A stretch of DNA of 64,000 bases from Siphonodentalium dalli (GCA_032622095.1 CP136061.1:83550324-83614323); one strand, 5' to 3'; shown: positions 22,555 to 33,265, counted from the stretch's first letter. The notes: a model not told the origin generated them from the sequence alone. Made by a program: numbers and translations.

Positions 22555-22925
22555 CACAATAGTCTGGCCGAACTGTGGTGTAAACCAAACATTCTCTGTT
22601 AAAGTTGTTTTATATTTTGATAATTTATCACTGGGGCATCTTTATTGACATTCCGGTTGATTTGAATGTGCAACGATTAGCCCATCCCTGCCAATCTCGG
22701 CCATTTGAAATTCGTACCATCCTTATGGGAACAACCTACTGATCTCTATTGCTATATGGTATCGCCTGAATGGTCTGTTCTAAAAATAGAACAATAAAGT
22801 GTCCCATTTAATCATCTAATTTTATAATAAAATATTTGAAATAAAATCAATATTAATTGATAGAAGCGTTTCCGGACATGGTTCTTCAATTCATATTTAT
22901 TATATTCCCACGAAACTTTTTCCCA
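22555..22925 (+). repeat. Duplicated segment with embedded MITE right half (locus 1)
   Basis: Homologous to 28733-29022 over GGCATCTTTATTGACATTCC and CCTGCCAATCTCGGCCATTT. Its distal half (22740-22925) is MITE family 1 sequence, including CAATATTAATTGATAGAAGC. The MITE end is degraded: no TTAA remains. Confidence 0.7.
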
Positions 22926-22979
22926 TCATATATTCTGGACCAATAAAAAACAGCAGAATTTACGTAATGGCCGTAAATA

Positions 22980-23212
22980 TGACCCTACTTCAAAGAGTTG
23001 TAGAACATTTGCCAGAGCTGATGTAAGCAGACTATGCACATATTATTCCCCGGGCTCTGCCCAACAAAATTACACGCACAAAACAAAAACGCTTGCTAAC
23101 AATGTATTCCGGGTATACCTCAAATTTGAGCTTCAACAACCAGACTGTCCGACTACTCAGATCGATGACTGATTTCCCTCACAATGATAGGTGAAAATCC
23201 CGGTATGTACAA
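22980..23212 (-). pseudogene. Third zinc-finger locus, 3' remnant
   Basis: It matches the region 3' of locus 1 (19770-19980), including CAGAGCTGAT and GACTGATTTCCSTCACAATG. Only the decayed last finger unit and 3' flank survive. The array ends at the poly-G edge of the next MITE. Confidence 0.55.
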
Positions 23213-23888
23213 GGGGGGGGGGTCGGAACAAAATTTCAGGCACGTATGCTGATTTTTTCCTTTCGACCCTAGTTGGGATTCACCTAGACCATGCCATGAA
23301 TCTCTACTATGGCTACCGCCCGTAGAGATCATATACCACCAGTACAAAACCTGGGATCTTTTTGAAGTTTTGACAGGGAACCTTATAAAGTAAAAAAAAT
23401 AACACGAGCAATATAGTTCTTAGTTATTTTCTGTTCCTTAATAGTGTACTCCACAATATGCGAAGGTCCCAACTCGAAATTGCATGTTTTTCTGTGACTT
23501 TTGTGAGCCGATATCGCAATAAACATTGAATTAATTACCCAGGAAAAGTTCCATAATTGTAAGAAACGCAAAGTAAAATCGCTCACAATGTAACTTAAAT
23601 CGTGAAATTTCGAGTTGGTACCTTCACCTACAGTGAATTTCATTATTAAGGAACAGATAATAACAAAGAAATATATTCCCTTTGTTATTTTTTCCGATTA
23701 TATAAGGTTCCCTGTCAAAACGTCAAAAAGTTCCCAGGTTTTGTACTGGTGGAATATGATCTCTACGGGCGTTAGCCATAGTAGAGATTCGTGGCATGAT
23801 CTAGGATTCATCCACCCACCCCCCGCGTCCAAATCTTTTGAAGTTTTCGATAGTTTTTTCCCCGACCATATTTGGACACCCACCCCAA
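23213..23888. mobile_element. Inverted-repeat MITE, hAT-like family, diverged copy
   Basis: The arms match for over 200 bp: left 23268-23490 against the reverse complement of 23595-23815, sharing ATCTCTACTATGGCTA, CCAGTACAAAACCTGGGA and TTTTGACAGGGAACCTTATA. The outer ends are G-rich (GGGGGGGTCGGAA) and C-rich (CCACCCACC). The ends resemble the better-defined element at 39638-40179. No target duplication was recognised here. Confidence 0.75.
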
Positions 23889-23889
23889 T

Positions 23890-24388
23890 TTAAAAGATGG
23901 ATTATCTCTTTAAATAACAAACTTGTAATAGTTGCGTGGGTATAAAATAATAAACATGCACCGAAGACCCCCGTCCGGAAAGGCTTCTATCAATTAATAT
24001 TGATTTTATTTCGAATATTTTATTGGGACCGTTATTTGTTTATTTTTAGAACAGACCATTCGGATGATACCATATAGCGATATAGAGCATTTGGTTGTTC
24101 CGATGGCTAGGCACCGAACGTCAAATGGGGTTGTATTGTTTTATTCCATAGTTATACGCGATAATAAGTAAAATTAATGTTTATTTATGACAAAATTACA
24201 CCATACAATTTCTGGTCTCTGTTAACAGTAATACTATTGTTCGTTAGCTTAACGACCACACCTTTTTAGACCCGAAAATATTCGAAATAAATGAATATTA
24301 ATCGATAGAAGCATTTCCGGACAGGTTTAATATTTTATACCCCGGTAACAATATAATACATGTTTACATAGGGATAATCCACCTTTAA
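23890..24388 (-). mobile_element. TTAA MITE family 1, copy E
   Basis: Reverse orientation relative to copy A. TTAA at 23890-23893 and 24385-24388. The left end reads AAGATGGATTATCTCTTTAA and the right end GGGATAATCCACCTTTAA. It directly abuts the preceding MITE. Confidence 0.85.
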
Positions 24389-24565
24389 CACTAAAACAGA
24401 GATTTGCGCGGGGAAATTCACTGTAAACAGCTGTATGTGAATTTATTGGCATACTATTTATCATGGTTGTTAACATTGACATGTAAATACGAACGAGTCA
24501 TTTTGGGGTCATTCGGCCAATAAAACATGGTTGCCAGCGGCCATCTTGGATTTCAAAATTCAATC
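24389..24565 (-). mobile_element. Fragment of the hAT-like MITE interior
   Basis: Reverse complement of about 39870-40035: ACTAAAACAGAGATTTGCG, TCACTGTAAACAGCTGTAT, and CATGGTTGCCAGCGGCCAT. No ends are preserved. It overlaps the first codons of the following open frame. Confidence 0.7.
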
Positions 24566-25641
24566 AATGACACTATGGCAGTGGTTAGTTACGTTAGGAA
24601 GGACACCGGCAACGTGCATATCTCAAGCGTGATCACTAAACGTAACCGCGATGACATCGCAACCTTGACTGCCTCGAAGAAAATATGCCCAACCAAGACG
24701 ACAATGGGACAGGTAGTTAGTGACGTTCAGGTGCCAAAAGTACGGACTAGCATTAATGTCATGAAGACAGGGTCTTTGTCCATCACGACCACTGAACCGA
24801 TGAGAGTCCTTCCACAAGCAATTGATTCTCACTTCCATCTCAACCGGATACAACGGTCATTTGAATTGAGACCATCGACACATCTGTTGGACTTGATCAA
24901 GCAAACGCAAGATCGTGTCCAACCAGAGGTGCCAGTACAGCTGGTAGGGACTGTTCATGTCCTCTGCGAACCGGCTGATTACGAAAAGGCATATTTTTAT
25001 TTGGATTCGCCGCCGCTGGCTGTGGGATGCCACCCAAAGAAGTACGAGATGCTCCAAAGGCCTGACTGAATGGAAAGACTGGTGGAGTGAATGTACCATC
25101 CGAAGGTGGTGGCAGTTGGGGAAATTGGCTTAGACCGAACCTGTACATATAACCCAGCTGAGAAGGCTCGCCAAGACAAGATATTTGGGGAACTCCTCGA
25201 CCGGGCGCCAAAACATAAGCCAATTATACTGCACATTCGTGGGGCGGAAGACGACCGACGTCCCACGATGTCCTCAACACGACACTCGTCCAAATCCTGA
25301 GGGCAACTCACAGCGATCAGGTCATTCATCTCCATTGCTTCTTGGGGGTATCCGAACATGTATTTGCCTGGTTGCACCGTAGGCCCAACACCTATTTCGG
25401 AGTTACAGGACTGTGCTCTGTATTTAGTCAGGAGCAGAAACTAGGACTGGCGGCAATCCCCCTACACCGAATGTTGCTGGAAACGGATGCCCCCTATTTC
25501 CCAATGTCGAGGAAGAGGAAATTCAGCACCCGTGTGGTTATTGGAGAAGTGGCCCGAGTCGTATCCAAGATCCGCCGAGAGGGCATGGAGGAAATCCTAA
25601 ATCACACCGTGGCAAACGAGCGGCTGATATACCGGATTTAG
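24527..25641 (+). pseudogene. TatD-family metal-dependent hydrolase, frameshifted
   Basis: TatD-type nucleases are metal-dependent hydrolases with an amidohydrolase fold. Motifs in order: AIDSHFHL (HxH metal pair), VGCHPK, VAVGEIGLDRT (metal-bridging Glu), IILHIRG (His), VIHLHCFLG (His), LLETDAPYF (catalytic Asp). They are spread over three frames: 24527-25069, 25091-about 25265, and about 25265-25641. Indels lie near 25055, 25090 and 25265, so no full-length product is possible. The first ten or so codons of the open frame belong to a MITE fragment; gene sequence starts near 24590, after a possible acceptor GTTACGTTAG. No introns lie in the preserved part, so it may be a retrocopy or a large last exon. 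Confidence 0.8.
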
Positions 25642-25674
25642 AAGCCTGTATTGATAAGTCACCAGGGTTCGGAA

Positions 25675-26275
25675 GCAGGAATGCACCTACCGTAACGGAT
25701 GTGTGGCGGGTGTTACATTCTTTTTTCTAGCTTCACGTAACGAAAAGATAGGTTGTCATACTGGTAGTAATTTTACATAGAGGACCTTCCTGTGATAGCA
25801 AGGGGACATTGATTGATCAGGTTGTGTTAGGTTCCATTTTGGGTTTCGGAAACTGATATCTTGTATCTCATTTTTAGGCGTCATTGGGGGCATGGTGAAC
25901 CAGGGGCGGCACGTCCATATGTTGCTAACACCGATCCTTTTTTGGCTGGCGATCCTGTCAGGAGTCAGTCTCTAATTAGAAAGCACCTACCTCAGCGGAT
26001 GCTTGGCGGGTGTTATGTTATTCTCTTCTTTTTTTTCCAAAACCTGCGTTTCCTAATCCTAATGAAATTAGTTAAAGATAGAAGTAGCTTTTTTCATAGA
26101 GGACGTTCGTGTGATATCAAGGGAACCTTGATTAGATCAGGTTGTGTCAGGTTCCATTTTGGTTTTCGGAACCTGAGATCTTGCATCTCATTGTTGGGCG
26201 TCATGTGGGGCATAGTGAACTAGGGCAGCACGTCCATAGGTTGCTAACGCCGATCCATTTTTGGCTGGAGATATT
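25675..26275. repeat. Tandem duplication, about 300 bp, two copies
   Basis: Copy 1 is about 25675-25965 and copy 2 about 25975-26275. Shared landmarks are GGCGGGTGTTA, CATAGAGGAC, GATCAGGTTGTGT, AGGTTCCATTTTGG and GTTGCTAACRCCGATCC, offset by 300-319 bp. It lies just 3' of the TatD copy and could be its duplicated 3' flank. Confidence 0.85.
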
Positions 26276-26819
26276 GCTGCTCTTAAAGTGGCTGACACTC
26301 TCCACATTGTAAATCTCCGAGGGCACCCAAGGTGATTTCTAAATATAGCTATTTTGGAGTGGAAGATTTCGGCCCTTTTCGATCAAAATGGGAGGGAGTG
26401 CTGTGGAAATGGGTAAATTAGTCAGGTTATCCTGAGATTGTACCGGAAACATTAGGCGATGTCACCGCTACGTGCCGGTCCTATTATCGAGTACTTCCGA
26501 CTTTCCGGGGAACCCTGGAATTCACATGATGACGTCACGACAACGGTCGATCTCTTTCGAACCACGTCATGGTCAGAACAAGACCAGAACTTTGAAAAGC
26601 TCTGACAACTTTTAGGAATATTCAGGAACATTGGAAGGTGAGTTGAATTTACTTTTCTTATTATTAGTTATAAAGAATAGAGCCAGCACCCCAACTATTC
26701 TTTATGATAATGATTTATCACACAGTAAGCTCCACCCAAACCTCTAATTAAAAAGCTATTTTAGGCAATAATTTTGGTAATAATTTTATAATTGGATTCT
26801 ATACCAAATAAACAATTTT
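26276..26819. other. Intergenic with a promoter/first-exon-like patch at 26520-26650
   Basis: A CRE octamer TGACGTCA (near 26531) is followed by a GC-richer stretch ending TTGGAAG/GTGAGT, a good splice donor, near 26638. This could be a 5' non-coding exon on the plus strand. No downstream plus-strand exon was found, so the call is weak. Confidence 0.25.
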
Positions 26820-26994
26820 GAATTTACAAGTCACACAATGGTAGGTGAGAACCCCGATATGTATTGTCATATGTTGGATCAAGTGATCGCTGCGGGAGAA
26901 TGATTTACCTCACAAATCACTATGTCAGGCGTATCCCTGGTGTGGATGATCTTATGTGTCACCAATATGTTCGATTGATTAAATGATTTACCAC
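26820..26994 (-). pseudogene. Degenerate finger repeats 3' of the intact zinc-finger gene
   Basis: Two decayed 84-bp finger units follow the stop codon of the intact ORF; for example CACTATGTCAGGCGTATCCC mirrors the intact CACAACGGTAAGGCTTATCT. The original array was therefore longer. Confidence 0.65.
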
Positions 26995-28155
26995 TCAAAT
27001 ATCTGGGTCAGGCTTATTTCCGGTGTGGATCCTCTTATTGTGTGTCAACAAGATGTTCGATTGATTAAATGATTTGCCGCAGATGTCACAATGGTAAGGC
27101 TTATCTCCGGTATGGATTCTCTTATGTCTCACCAAGTCGCTCGACTGATTAAAAGATTTACTGCAGATGTCACAACGGTAAGGCTTATCTCCTGTATGTA
27201 TTCTCTTATGTCTCACAAGGTGACTCGAATGATTAAATGATTTCCCGCATAAATCACAACGGTAGGGCTTATCTCCGGTGTGGATTCTCTTATGTCTCAC
27301 CAGGTGACTCGAATGATTAAATGATTTCCCGCATATATCACAACGGTAAGGCTTATCTCCAGTATGGATTCTCTTATGTTGCACCAAGCTGCTCGATTGA
27401 TTAAATGATTTCCCGCATATATCACAATTGTAAGGCTTATCTCCGGTGTGGATTCTCTTATGTATCACAAATCTGCTCCATTGATTAAATGATTCCCCGC
27501 ATATATCACAATTGTAAGGCTTATCTCCGGTGTGGATTCTCTTATGTGTCACCAATCTCCTCGATTGATTAAATGATTTCCCGCATAAATCACAACGGTA
27601 CAGCTTATCTCCGGAATGGATTCTCTTATGTTGCACCAAGTTGCTCGATTGATTAAATGATTTCCCGCATATATCACAATTGTAAGGCTTATCTCCGGTG
27701 TGGATTCGCTTATGTGTCACCAAGCTCCCCGATTGATTAAATGATTTCCCGCATATATCACAATGGTAGGGCTTATCTCCAGTATGTATTCTCTTATGTC
27801 TCACCAGGTGACTCGAATGATTAAATGGTTTCCCGCATAAATCACAATTGTAAGGCATATCTCCGGTGTGGATTCTCTTATGTATCACCAAGTGGCTCGA
27901 TCGACTAAATGATTTCCCGCATAAATCACAATTGTAAGGCACATCTCCGGTGTGGATTCTCTTATGTATCACCAAGTCGCTCGATCGACTAAATGATTTC
28001 CCGCATAGATCACAACGGTAAGGCTTATCTCCAGTGTGGATTCTCATGTGTGTCACCAAGCCGCTCGATCGAGTGAACGATTTCTCGCATACGTCACAAT
28101 GATGTATATTGCCTATGTTGGTGGTCTCGTGGACATTCAGGTTAGCATCCCCCAT
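26995..28155 (-). CDS. C2H2 zinc-finger protein, 13 tandem fingers
   Basis: An uninterrupted 386-codon frame starts [19 protein letters not shown] at an ATG shared with the broken paralogue (21323). Thirteen C-x2-C-x12-H-x3-H fingers fill residues of about 20-378; the last is HNKRIH with four residues between histidines. Linkers are TGDKPY rather than the common TGEKPY. Helix positions -1,2,3,6 by finger: RSGT, RSDI, RSHI, HSHR, QGST, QSNQ, QRRT, QSRI, QSSQ, HSHR, HSHR, QSDR, QNIT. Fingers 10 and 11 are near-identical, as are parts of their DNA, indicating recent unit duplication. The tail is TGNKPDPDI. There is no KRAB, SCAN, BTB or other N-terminal domain in this exon. The likely role is sequence-specific nuclear DNA binding; the target is unknown. 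This is the best-preserved gene in the window. Confidence 0.9.
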   Translation of the reverse strand: MGDANLNVHETTNIGNIHHCDVCEKSFTRSSGLVTHMRIHTGDKPYRCDLCGKSFSRSSDLVIHKRIHTGDVPYNCDLCGKSFSRSSHLVIHKRIHTGDMPYNCDLCGKPFNHSSHLVRHKRIHTGDKPYHCDICGKSFNQSGSLVTHKRIHTGDKPYNCDICGKSFNQSSNLVQHKRIHSGDKLYRCDLCGKSFNQSRRLVTHKRIHTGDKPYNCDICGESFNQWSRFVIHKRIHTGDKPYNCDICGKSFNQSSSLVQHKRIHTGDKPYRCDICGKSFNHSSHLVRHKRIHTGDKPYRCDLCGKSFNHSSHLVRHKRIHTGDKPYRCDICSKSFNQSSDLVRHKRIHTGDKPYHCDICGKSFNQSNILLTHNKRIHTGNKPDPDI

Positions 28156-28177
28156 CGTGTCGAATTCTCACTATATA

Positions 28178-28740
28178 TCAGCTGTATATATCCCGAAGCA
28201 GCAGTCTATAGATAGTTAAAATCTGTTCCAATTCGAACCGAAATCCATTAACACAGTGTAACTGATAATAACAAAGTTCACGATATGGAAGAATTGCGTA
28301 TCAATCGATCAATTATAAAATCGAACAAAGGACGATGGAAATATCGTATTCTGTTGAATTAACGTGCATGTCAATATGCCGGTCAGATCCCGGGGAATAA
28401 CATACATGTGCATAATCCGCTTACATCACATTATGTGGTTATGTTTAGAAGCATCATTCACAAAACGATAGATGAGTATACAGTCTACATGCGAGTAAGT
28501 GTGAAAACATCTACAAACTACGCCCGTCCTTCTACTGTGTGGGTTGATCGGCAAATAAAGGCAAGACGCCGGCGAGCTTGATGTTTGTATTCTTGTTCAT
28601 GTCACATTTCTCAACACAGTGTAGACAATGTTTTGTGATGTTAAATGTTCCAGCGTACTTTCGCGAACGCTTTACTTTTTCAAAGTGTTTTGTGTAGGCC
28701 ATCTCCATATATTTTTACTCGCGTCTATTAGAGCATAGTC
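28178..28740 (-). promoter_or_regulatory. Upstream region of the intact zinc-finger gene
   Basis: Homologous to 21380-21775 and 3700-4725. It carries a private insertion of about 60 bp near 28378-28436. That insertion (GGGGAATAACATACATGTGC, then ATAATCCGCTTACATCA) is the reverse complement of the zinc-finger 3' flank at 23015-23055. Conservation of three copies suggests the duplication unit included the 5' region. Confidence 0.55.
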
Positions 28741-29022
28741 CGGCCGAACTGGGGTGTAAACCAAACATTCTCTGTTAAAGTTGTTTTCTATGTTGATAAT
28801 TTATCACTGGGGCATCTTTATTGACATTCCGGTTGATTTGAATGTGCAGCGATTACCCCATACCTGCCAATCTCGGCCATTTGACAACGGAAACACCCTA
28901 CTGATCTCCATTGCTATATGGTATCGCATGAATGGTCTGTTCTAAAATAGAACAATAAAGTGTCCCATTCAATCATCTCATTTTATAATAAAATACTCGA
29001 AATAAAATCAATATTAATTGAT
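28733..29022 (+). repeat. Duplicated segment with MITE right half (intact locus)
   Basis: Paralogue of 22555-22870. It ends within MITE family 1 sequence (CAATATTAATTGAT) where the GAGATCTCAAG repeat begins. Together with the finger genes and upstream blocks it defines a segmental duplication of at least 2 kb. Confidence 0.7.
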
Positions 29023-29190
29023 TTCGAGAAAGAGTCTTGAGATATTAACATATTTTCTCGAGATCGTATGGCAAGATCTCAAGAAAATATGCAGAGATCT
29101 CAAGATAATATCGCGAGATACTAGTAATATGTTCAGAGCTTGAGATGCGCATGTCAGGATCTCAAGATGTGTCGAGATAACAATTAACAT
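29023..29190. repeat. GAGATCTCAAGA-type degenerate repeat
   Basis: At least six variants of GAGATCTCAAG / CTCGAGATC at spacings of about 20-30 bp, many of them partly self-complementary. The cluster starts exactly where the duplicated segment stops. Confidence 0.65.
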
Positions 29191-29625
29191 GTTGAATATT
29201 CAACTTTCAAGACACTTTTTTTTCTTGGACAATGTCACAAATCAAGAGTTAGCTAATTTTTGGCAAATTATTATTTATTTTTTTAGCCAGTGCAAACACT
29301 CTCACTGATTGTGATAGTACTGATACTAATAGCTGAATCCAATGTCAATCCGTGCGCAGCCATGGACTGGCACTGGTCGAGTCCAGAAATACATCACAAA
29401 ATTGACATTTTTACTAATTTAGTAAAAAAAATACTACTAGTAGACTAACATTTCGGCAGACACACAACTTTTCCTTGAATTATATTTCATATTTCGATGT
29501 ATAGAGTATGCGTTATGATTATTACACATGTCCGCTCGAATAAAGGGGATATTCGCTAGTATTTACATCAATTTTATTTTCACATGTTTTGCCAGTGACC
29601 GCGATATTTTTAATAGACGCTCAGT
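29191..29625. other. No gene seen
   Basis: AT-rich sequence. No repeats or supported frames were found. Confidence 0.4.
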
Positions 29626-29629
29626 GACT

Positions 29630-29892
29630 CACCATTTTCGTACGCGATTTTCATCTCTTCGCCATCCAAGGTCTGGATCGTTTGGTGGTCTCACACCATG
29701 GTGATTTTGTGGTAATTCCGGCTCGTGTATGTACGCTCCCTTTGTCAAATTTAAAGTGTCTTCTGCTGACGAATCAGACGAGGAATAATCAGATCGCAAA
29801 AGATTTTGCTGTCCGCCATACTGACTACTGAGGGAATTCCCATGGTCCTCTATTACGTCACACGCTTTCTCGCAAATAACTGTTTCCGTCAA
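29630..29892 (-). CDS. Candidate coding exon, possibly N-terminal to a P2X7-type C-terminal (ballast) domain
   Basis: The minus-strand open frame holds a serine/acidic stretch (SDYSSSDSSAEDTLNL), then AYIHEPELPQ and NDPDLGWRRDENRVRKW. It runs directly into a strong donor, AAAATG/GTGAGT, at about 29631. In many invertebrate proteins with the P2X7 intracellular domain, a 'YxFEPE...R..N..WC.CG.C' layout is usual, and this exon would end just at the W before the cysteine block. That resemblance is my inference from a short match. The frame has no ATG upstream (in-frame TGA), so the exon is internal, or starts elsewhere. No following exon was located on the minus strand below 29630. Confidence 0.35.
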
Positions 29893-30604
29893 AATAGATA
29901 ATGAAGTGAGGCATCAGGCTATCATCCAGCCACCCACAGTCTTAAACACTCGTATTTTCAGACAGCGGGGGATTGTTTTCTTAAATAAGTGTGCATAACT
30001 GAATACAAATATGAATAAATGAACATATATTGAGAATTTTCGCGACGGCGACTTTAATTGTATACCATAGTGTCATTCCCCCATATATTATAATGAAGAA
30101 TAAAGCAGTCAGATATATTCCAGTCCAATGAAAACATTTGTTAATATGCAGTGTGGTCCACACACGCAGGGAGCAATCGACAGCATTTAGGCCACTGTGT
30201 TAAGAGATATGGTGGTCAGCTTTAACTTGGTTATGAAGCCATGTGCCAGAACTCATCTCAGCCCAATATTTCATTGAACAACATGAATGACATGAAAATT
30301 CTCAAATATTGAACATTATTTGTGGGTAGTTGTCTTTCTACGTGAAAATTGTCATAACATTTCATTAATCAAGAAAAACGTAGTCTCATATTCCAGGGCA
30401 TACAGGTGAAGTTAATGAGCTTGCAATAACCACTTGTTTGATGGTTCTTGAATTATGTATCATAATAACGACTTGTACCAAATTTCACAAATAAATTCCT
30501 GACAATTTTTGAGAAAATACATTTAGAAATACCCGGAAATTTTGGCAAACGTGCATGTGACCCTTAAGTGTAAGACTGAAGTACCACAGGAGACACATCT
30601 GCGG
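29893..30604. other. No gene seen
   Basis: AT-rich, with no supported frame, motif or repeat. Confidence 0.4.
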
Positions 30605-31241
30605 TTAAAGGGGTACTGTACACAGGAATAGACAATTTTTTTTATTTACTCCCATTGAAATAACTCTCAAGTTAGATTGTGTTCGTGTTATATGACTTTC
30701 GTATAAACCTAATTTAGCGAAGAAAATATTGATCTTGGAAAAAAAAATATTACGATTTCAAATTACGCGCCATAGAAGACTCAGGTTGCAGGAAGGACCG
30801 GAAGTTCATTGTTCACAGCTTCAATTGATGCATCCCATCTCTTCCATCGAACAATCTCACTCCCTATAAAACTAATTGACGCTTTATGACTCTTGTTTCT
30901 TTCTCCTTTTTTTCCGAATCGGTTATAGCGGGCCTTCCTTTTGCAGGTAACATGTTATGTTTGCAACTCAATAATGTTCGCGAACGGCCGTCGATAAAAG
31001 ACACTCGACAGATACGATTTCATGAACGGTAACTCGTACTGGCATAATTCGCCATTTTATGACTCCAGCCATAAATGATTTTATATTAAATAATTCAATT
31101 TTACTTTTGTGATAGCCTGTTAACAGGAACGTTTTCAGTAGACATAGTCGACTCAAATTAGTTATTTTAAAATATAATATTGATATTAGATCGCTATGGT
31201 CACCGGAAATTTAATGAAATTGGGGTACAGTACCCCTTTAA
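30605..31241. mobile_element. TTAA MITE family 2, short copy
   Basis: Starts TTAAAGGGGTACTGTAC (30605) and ends GTACAGTACCCCTTTAA (31241): 17-bp perfect terminal repeats including the TTAA target. It shares TTATGACTCCAGCCATAAA (near 31066) with the neighbouring larger relative (near 31757). No coding capacity. Confidence 0.85.
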
Positions 31242-31591
31242 GTGAATTTCTATTATTTTATAGTAACGTTTACATAGATGTCACCGTTCAACTTTGTGTG
31301 ACAACTTGATAATGTCTAACACGATATATCGCGTGCATCATATATCTTTGGGAGCTATGCTAAACAATATACTAAACATCCGCAGGGCAACCTGTCAACA
31401 GATTAATGTGTATTGATTCGAGTGTGGGTTACATTTCATTTGTTCAAAGGCATGACATGGTACAGCAGCCGAAAAGGGGGGAATAACCTTTAAAATGGCG
31501 GCTGCATGGCGATCGAATTTTAATATCGGACATAAATGTCCAGGTAATGGTCATTACATTGATTCTGGGATTCAGAGACACGGTTATGTGG

Positions 31592-32968
31592 TTAAAGGGG
31601 TTCTGTACACAAAATTCGGCCATTTATGGGACCATCTCCTTTTATACTCAACAGAATATATGCAACAAATGAATCAATTTGAGAATGGATTAGTGCAAAA
31701 TACACTCGTGTTCTCTAAGAAGGATGCAAACAACAAGATAATTATAATGAAAATGATTTTATGACTCCAGCCATAAATTCAGTTTCATTATAATTACCAT
31801 GTTGTTTGCATCGTTGAGGGGGGAACGGGCGGGTCCAATCCCAGATTCCCAGGAAATAAATCAGCAAATCCCAGTTCCCAGGAAAAAAATATGCCATTTC
31901 CCAGTTCCCAGGAATTAAAAGCAAATCCCAGTTTCCAGTAAAAAAAAAGCCAGTTCCCAGGAATTAAAATATTATAATTTTATTATTATTATTATAGAGT
32001 ATCGACAAAACATACAAGTAATGGAGATCAATGTACATATATTGTATTTTTATGCTATCTTATGATTTACTTGCTACTGTCTGGCCAATTACATCATTGG
32101 GGTGAAGGAATATACCTCTCGGTCTATTCGACCATCCCGGGGTTAGCCCCCAAAACTACAATCCCTACATCATTTTACATGCCATAAAATGCGAACCTAT
32201 ATGCAAATCCATTGAACAGAATCAACAGATCACTCTTTACACTGATCTACACCACCGCAAATCAGGTACGGTATTCCCTAAATGTCCATGTGATGTATGC
32301 AAATTCATGTGGTCTCAATATATCTGAGACGGTTCGTGATTTGAGATTGTGCCCCATAACTGGAATGTTAGTATGAAAAACCAAGTCACAAACCAACTGA
32401 GAAATAGGAGACAACACGGATGAACACAAGTCACCAGATACAACAGCTTAGGTTGAAACTCGTGTAAATAATATGACTTTAAATTTTACTGGATACCAGC
32501 AGACTTTGTTGGTAGTTGTTACAGATGCACGGTATCGACAACCGCTGAATACTCCCTACAGAAAACTGACATTAAAAAGAGTTAAATAAATTATATATTT
32601 TTAATTTGACATAACGGTTTAATAAACATATATCTCAATAAACATTTGAACTATTAAAAATGGAAATCCCGATTAATTGGGGATAATTTCCGGGTCCCGG
32701 AAAATAATTTCAACCTTTCCCGGGTCCCGGTGGAATTCTGTTCCCGATTCCCGGAAAATTAAATCTGACGATCCAAATTCCCGAAAAATAAAAAGGGTCG
32801 ATCCCGGTGTCCCGAAAATACCCGTCCCCCTTCATCGTTCTTAAAACACGGGAGTATATTTTGCACTAAACCATTGCTCAAGTTCATGCATTTGTTGCAT
32901 AGATTCTGTTGAGTACAAACGGAGATGGTCCCACAACTAGCCGGATTTAGTGTACAGTACCCCTTTAA
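31592..32968. mobile_element. TTAA MITE family 2, long copy with about 145-bp inverted ends
   Basis: The left end TTAAAGGGGTTCTGTACAC and the right end GTGTACAGTACCCCTTTAA frame 1377 bp. The arms match over GGGACCATCTCC, ACTCAACAGAATATATGC and AGTGCAAAATA. Just inside each arm lie short tandem repeats of opposite sense: TCCCAGTTCCCAGGAA units at 31835-31965 and TCCCGGGTCCCGG units at 32665-32830. The centre is AT-rich and non-coding. An open frame at 31495-31764 only crosses the left arm. Confidence 0.85.
31835..31965. repeat. TCCCAGTTCCCAGGAA minisatellite inside MITE
   Basis: About four copies of a roughly 33-bp unit built on CCCAGTTCCCAGGAA plus A-rich spacer. Its counterpart at the other end of the element uses TTCCCGGGTCCCGG, the same motif in inverted and diverged form. 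Confidence 0.75.
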
Positions 32969-33265
32969 ACATCGTCTCGTGGAGACATATGGACGACACA
33001 AGACATAAAACAAAGTTATATTTTTAACAATATGCGTACAATATTCTGCTGATATGTAGGTATGGAATAATCACCAATCATAAACGTCAAATTTTAAATT
33101 TGGTTATCGTTGATATTCATAGCGATTAATGATATTTTACTTAGTAAATCCAGATTAAAATAAGTTTAATATACCGGTACGTTCCGTTCCAGTTCCATTG
33201 TCTTCAATATTTTTGTGAACACTTAAATTTAATATTTCCGGATTTTACGACACAAAGCATGTGGT
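32969..33265. other. No gene seen
   Basis: AT-rich sequence without motifs or supported frames. Confidence 0.4.

Noticed and set aside
31495-31764. 89-codon frame starting at AAAATGGCGGC
   Set aside because: The start resembles a YY1-type or start-codon context, but two thirds of the frame is the left arm of a TTAA MITE and the rest has no motif.
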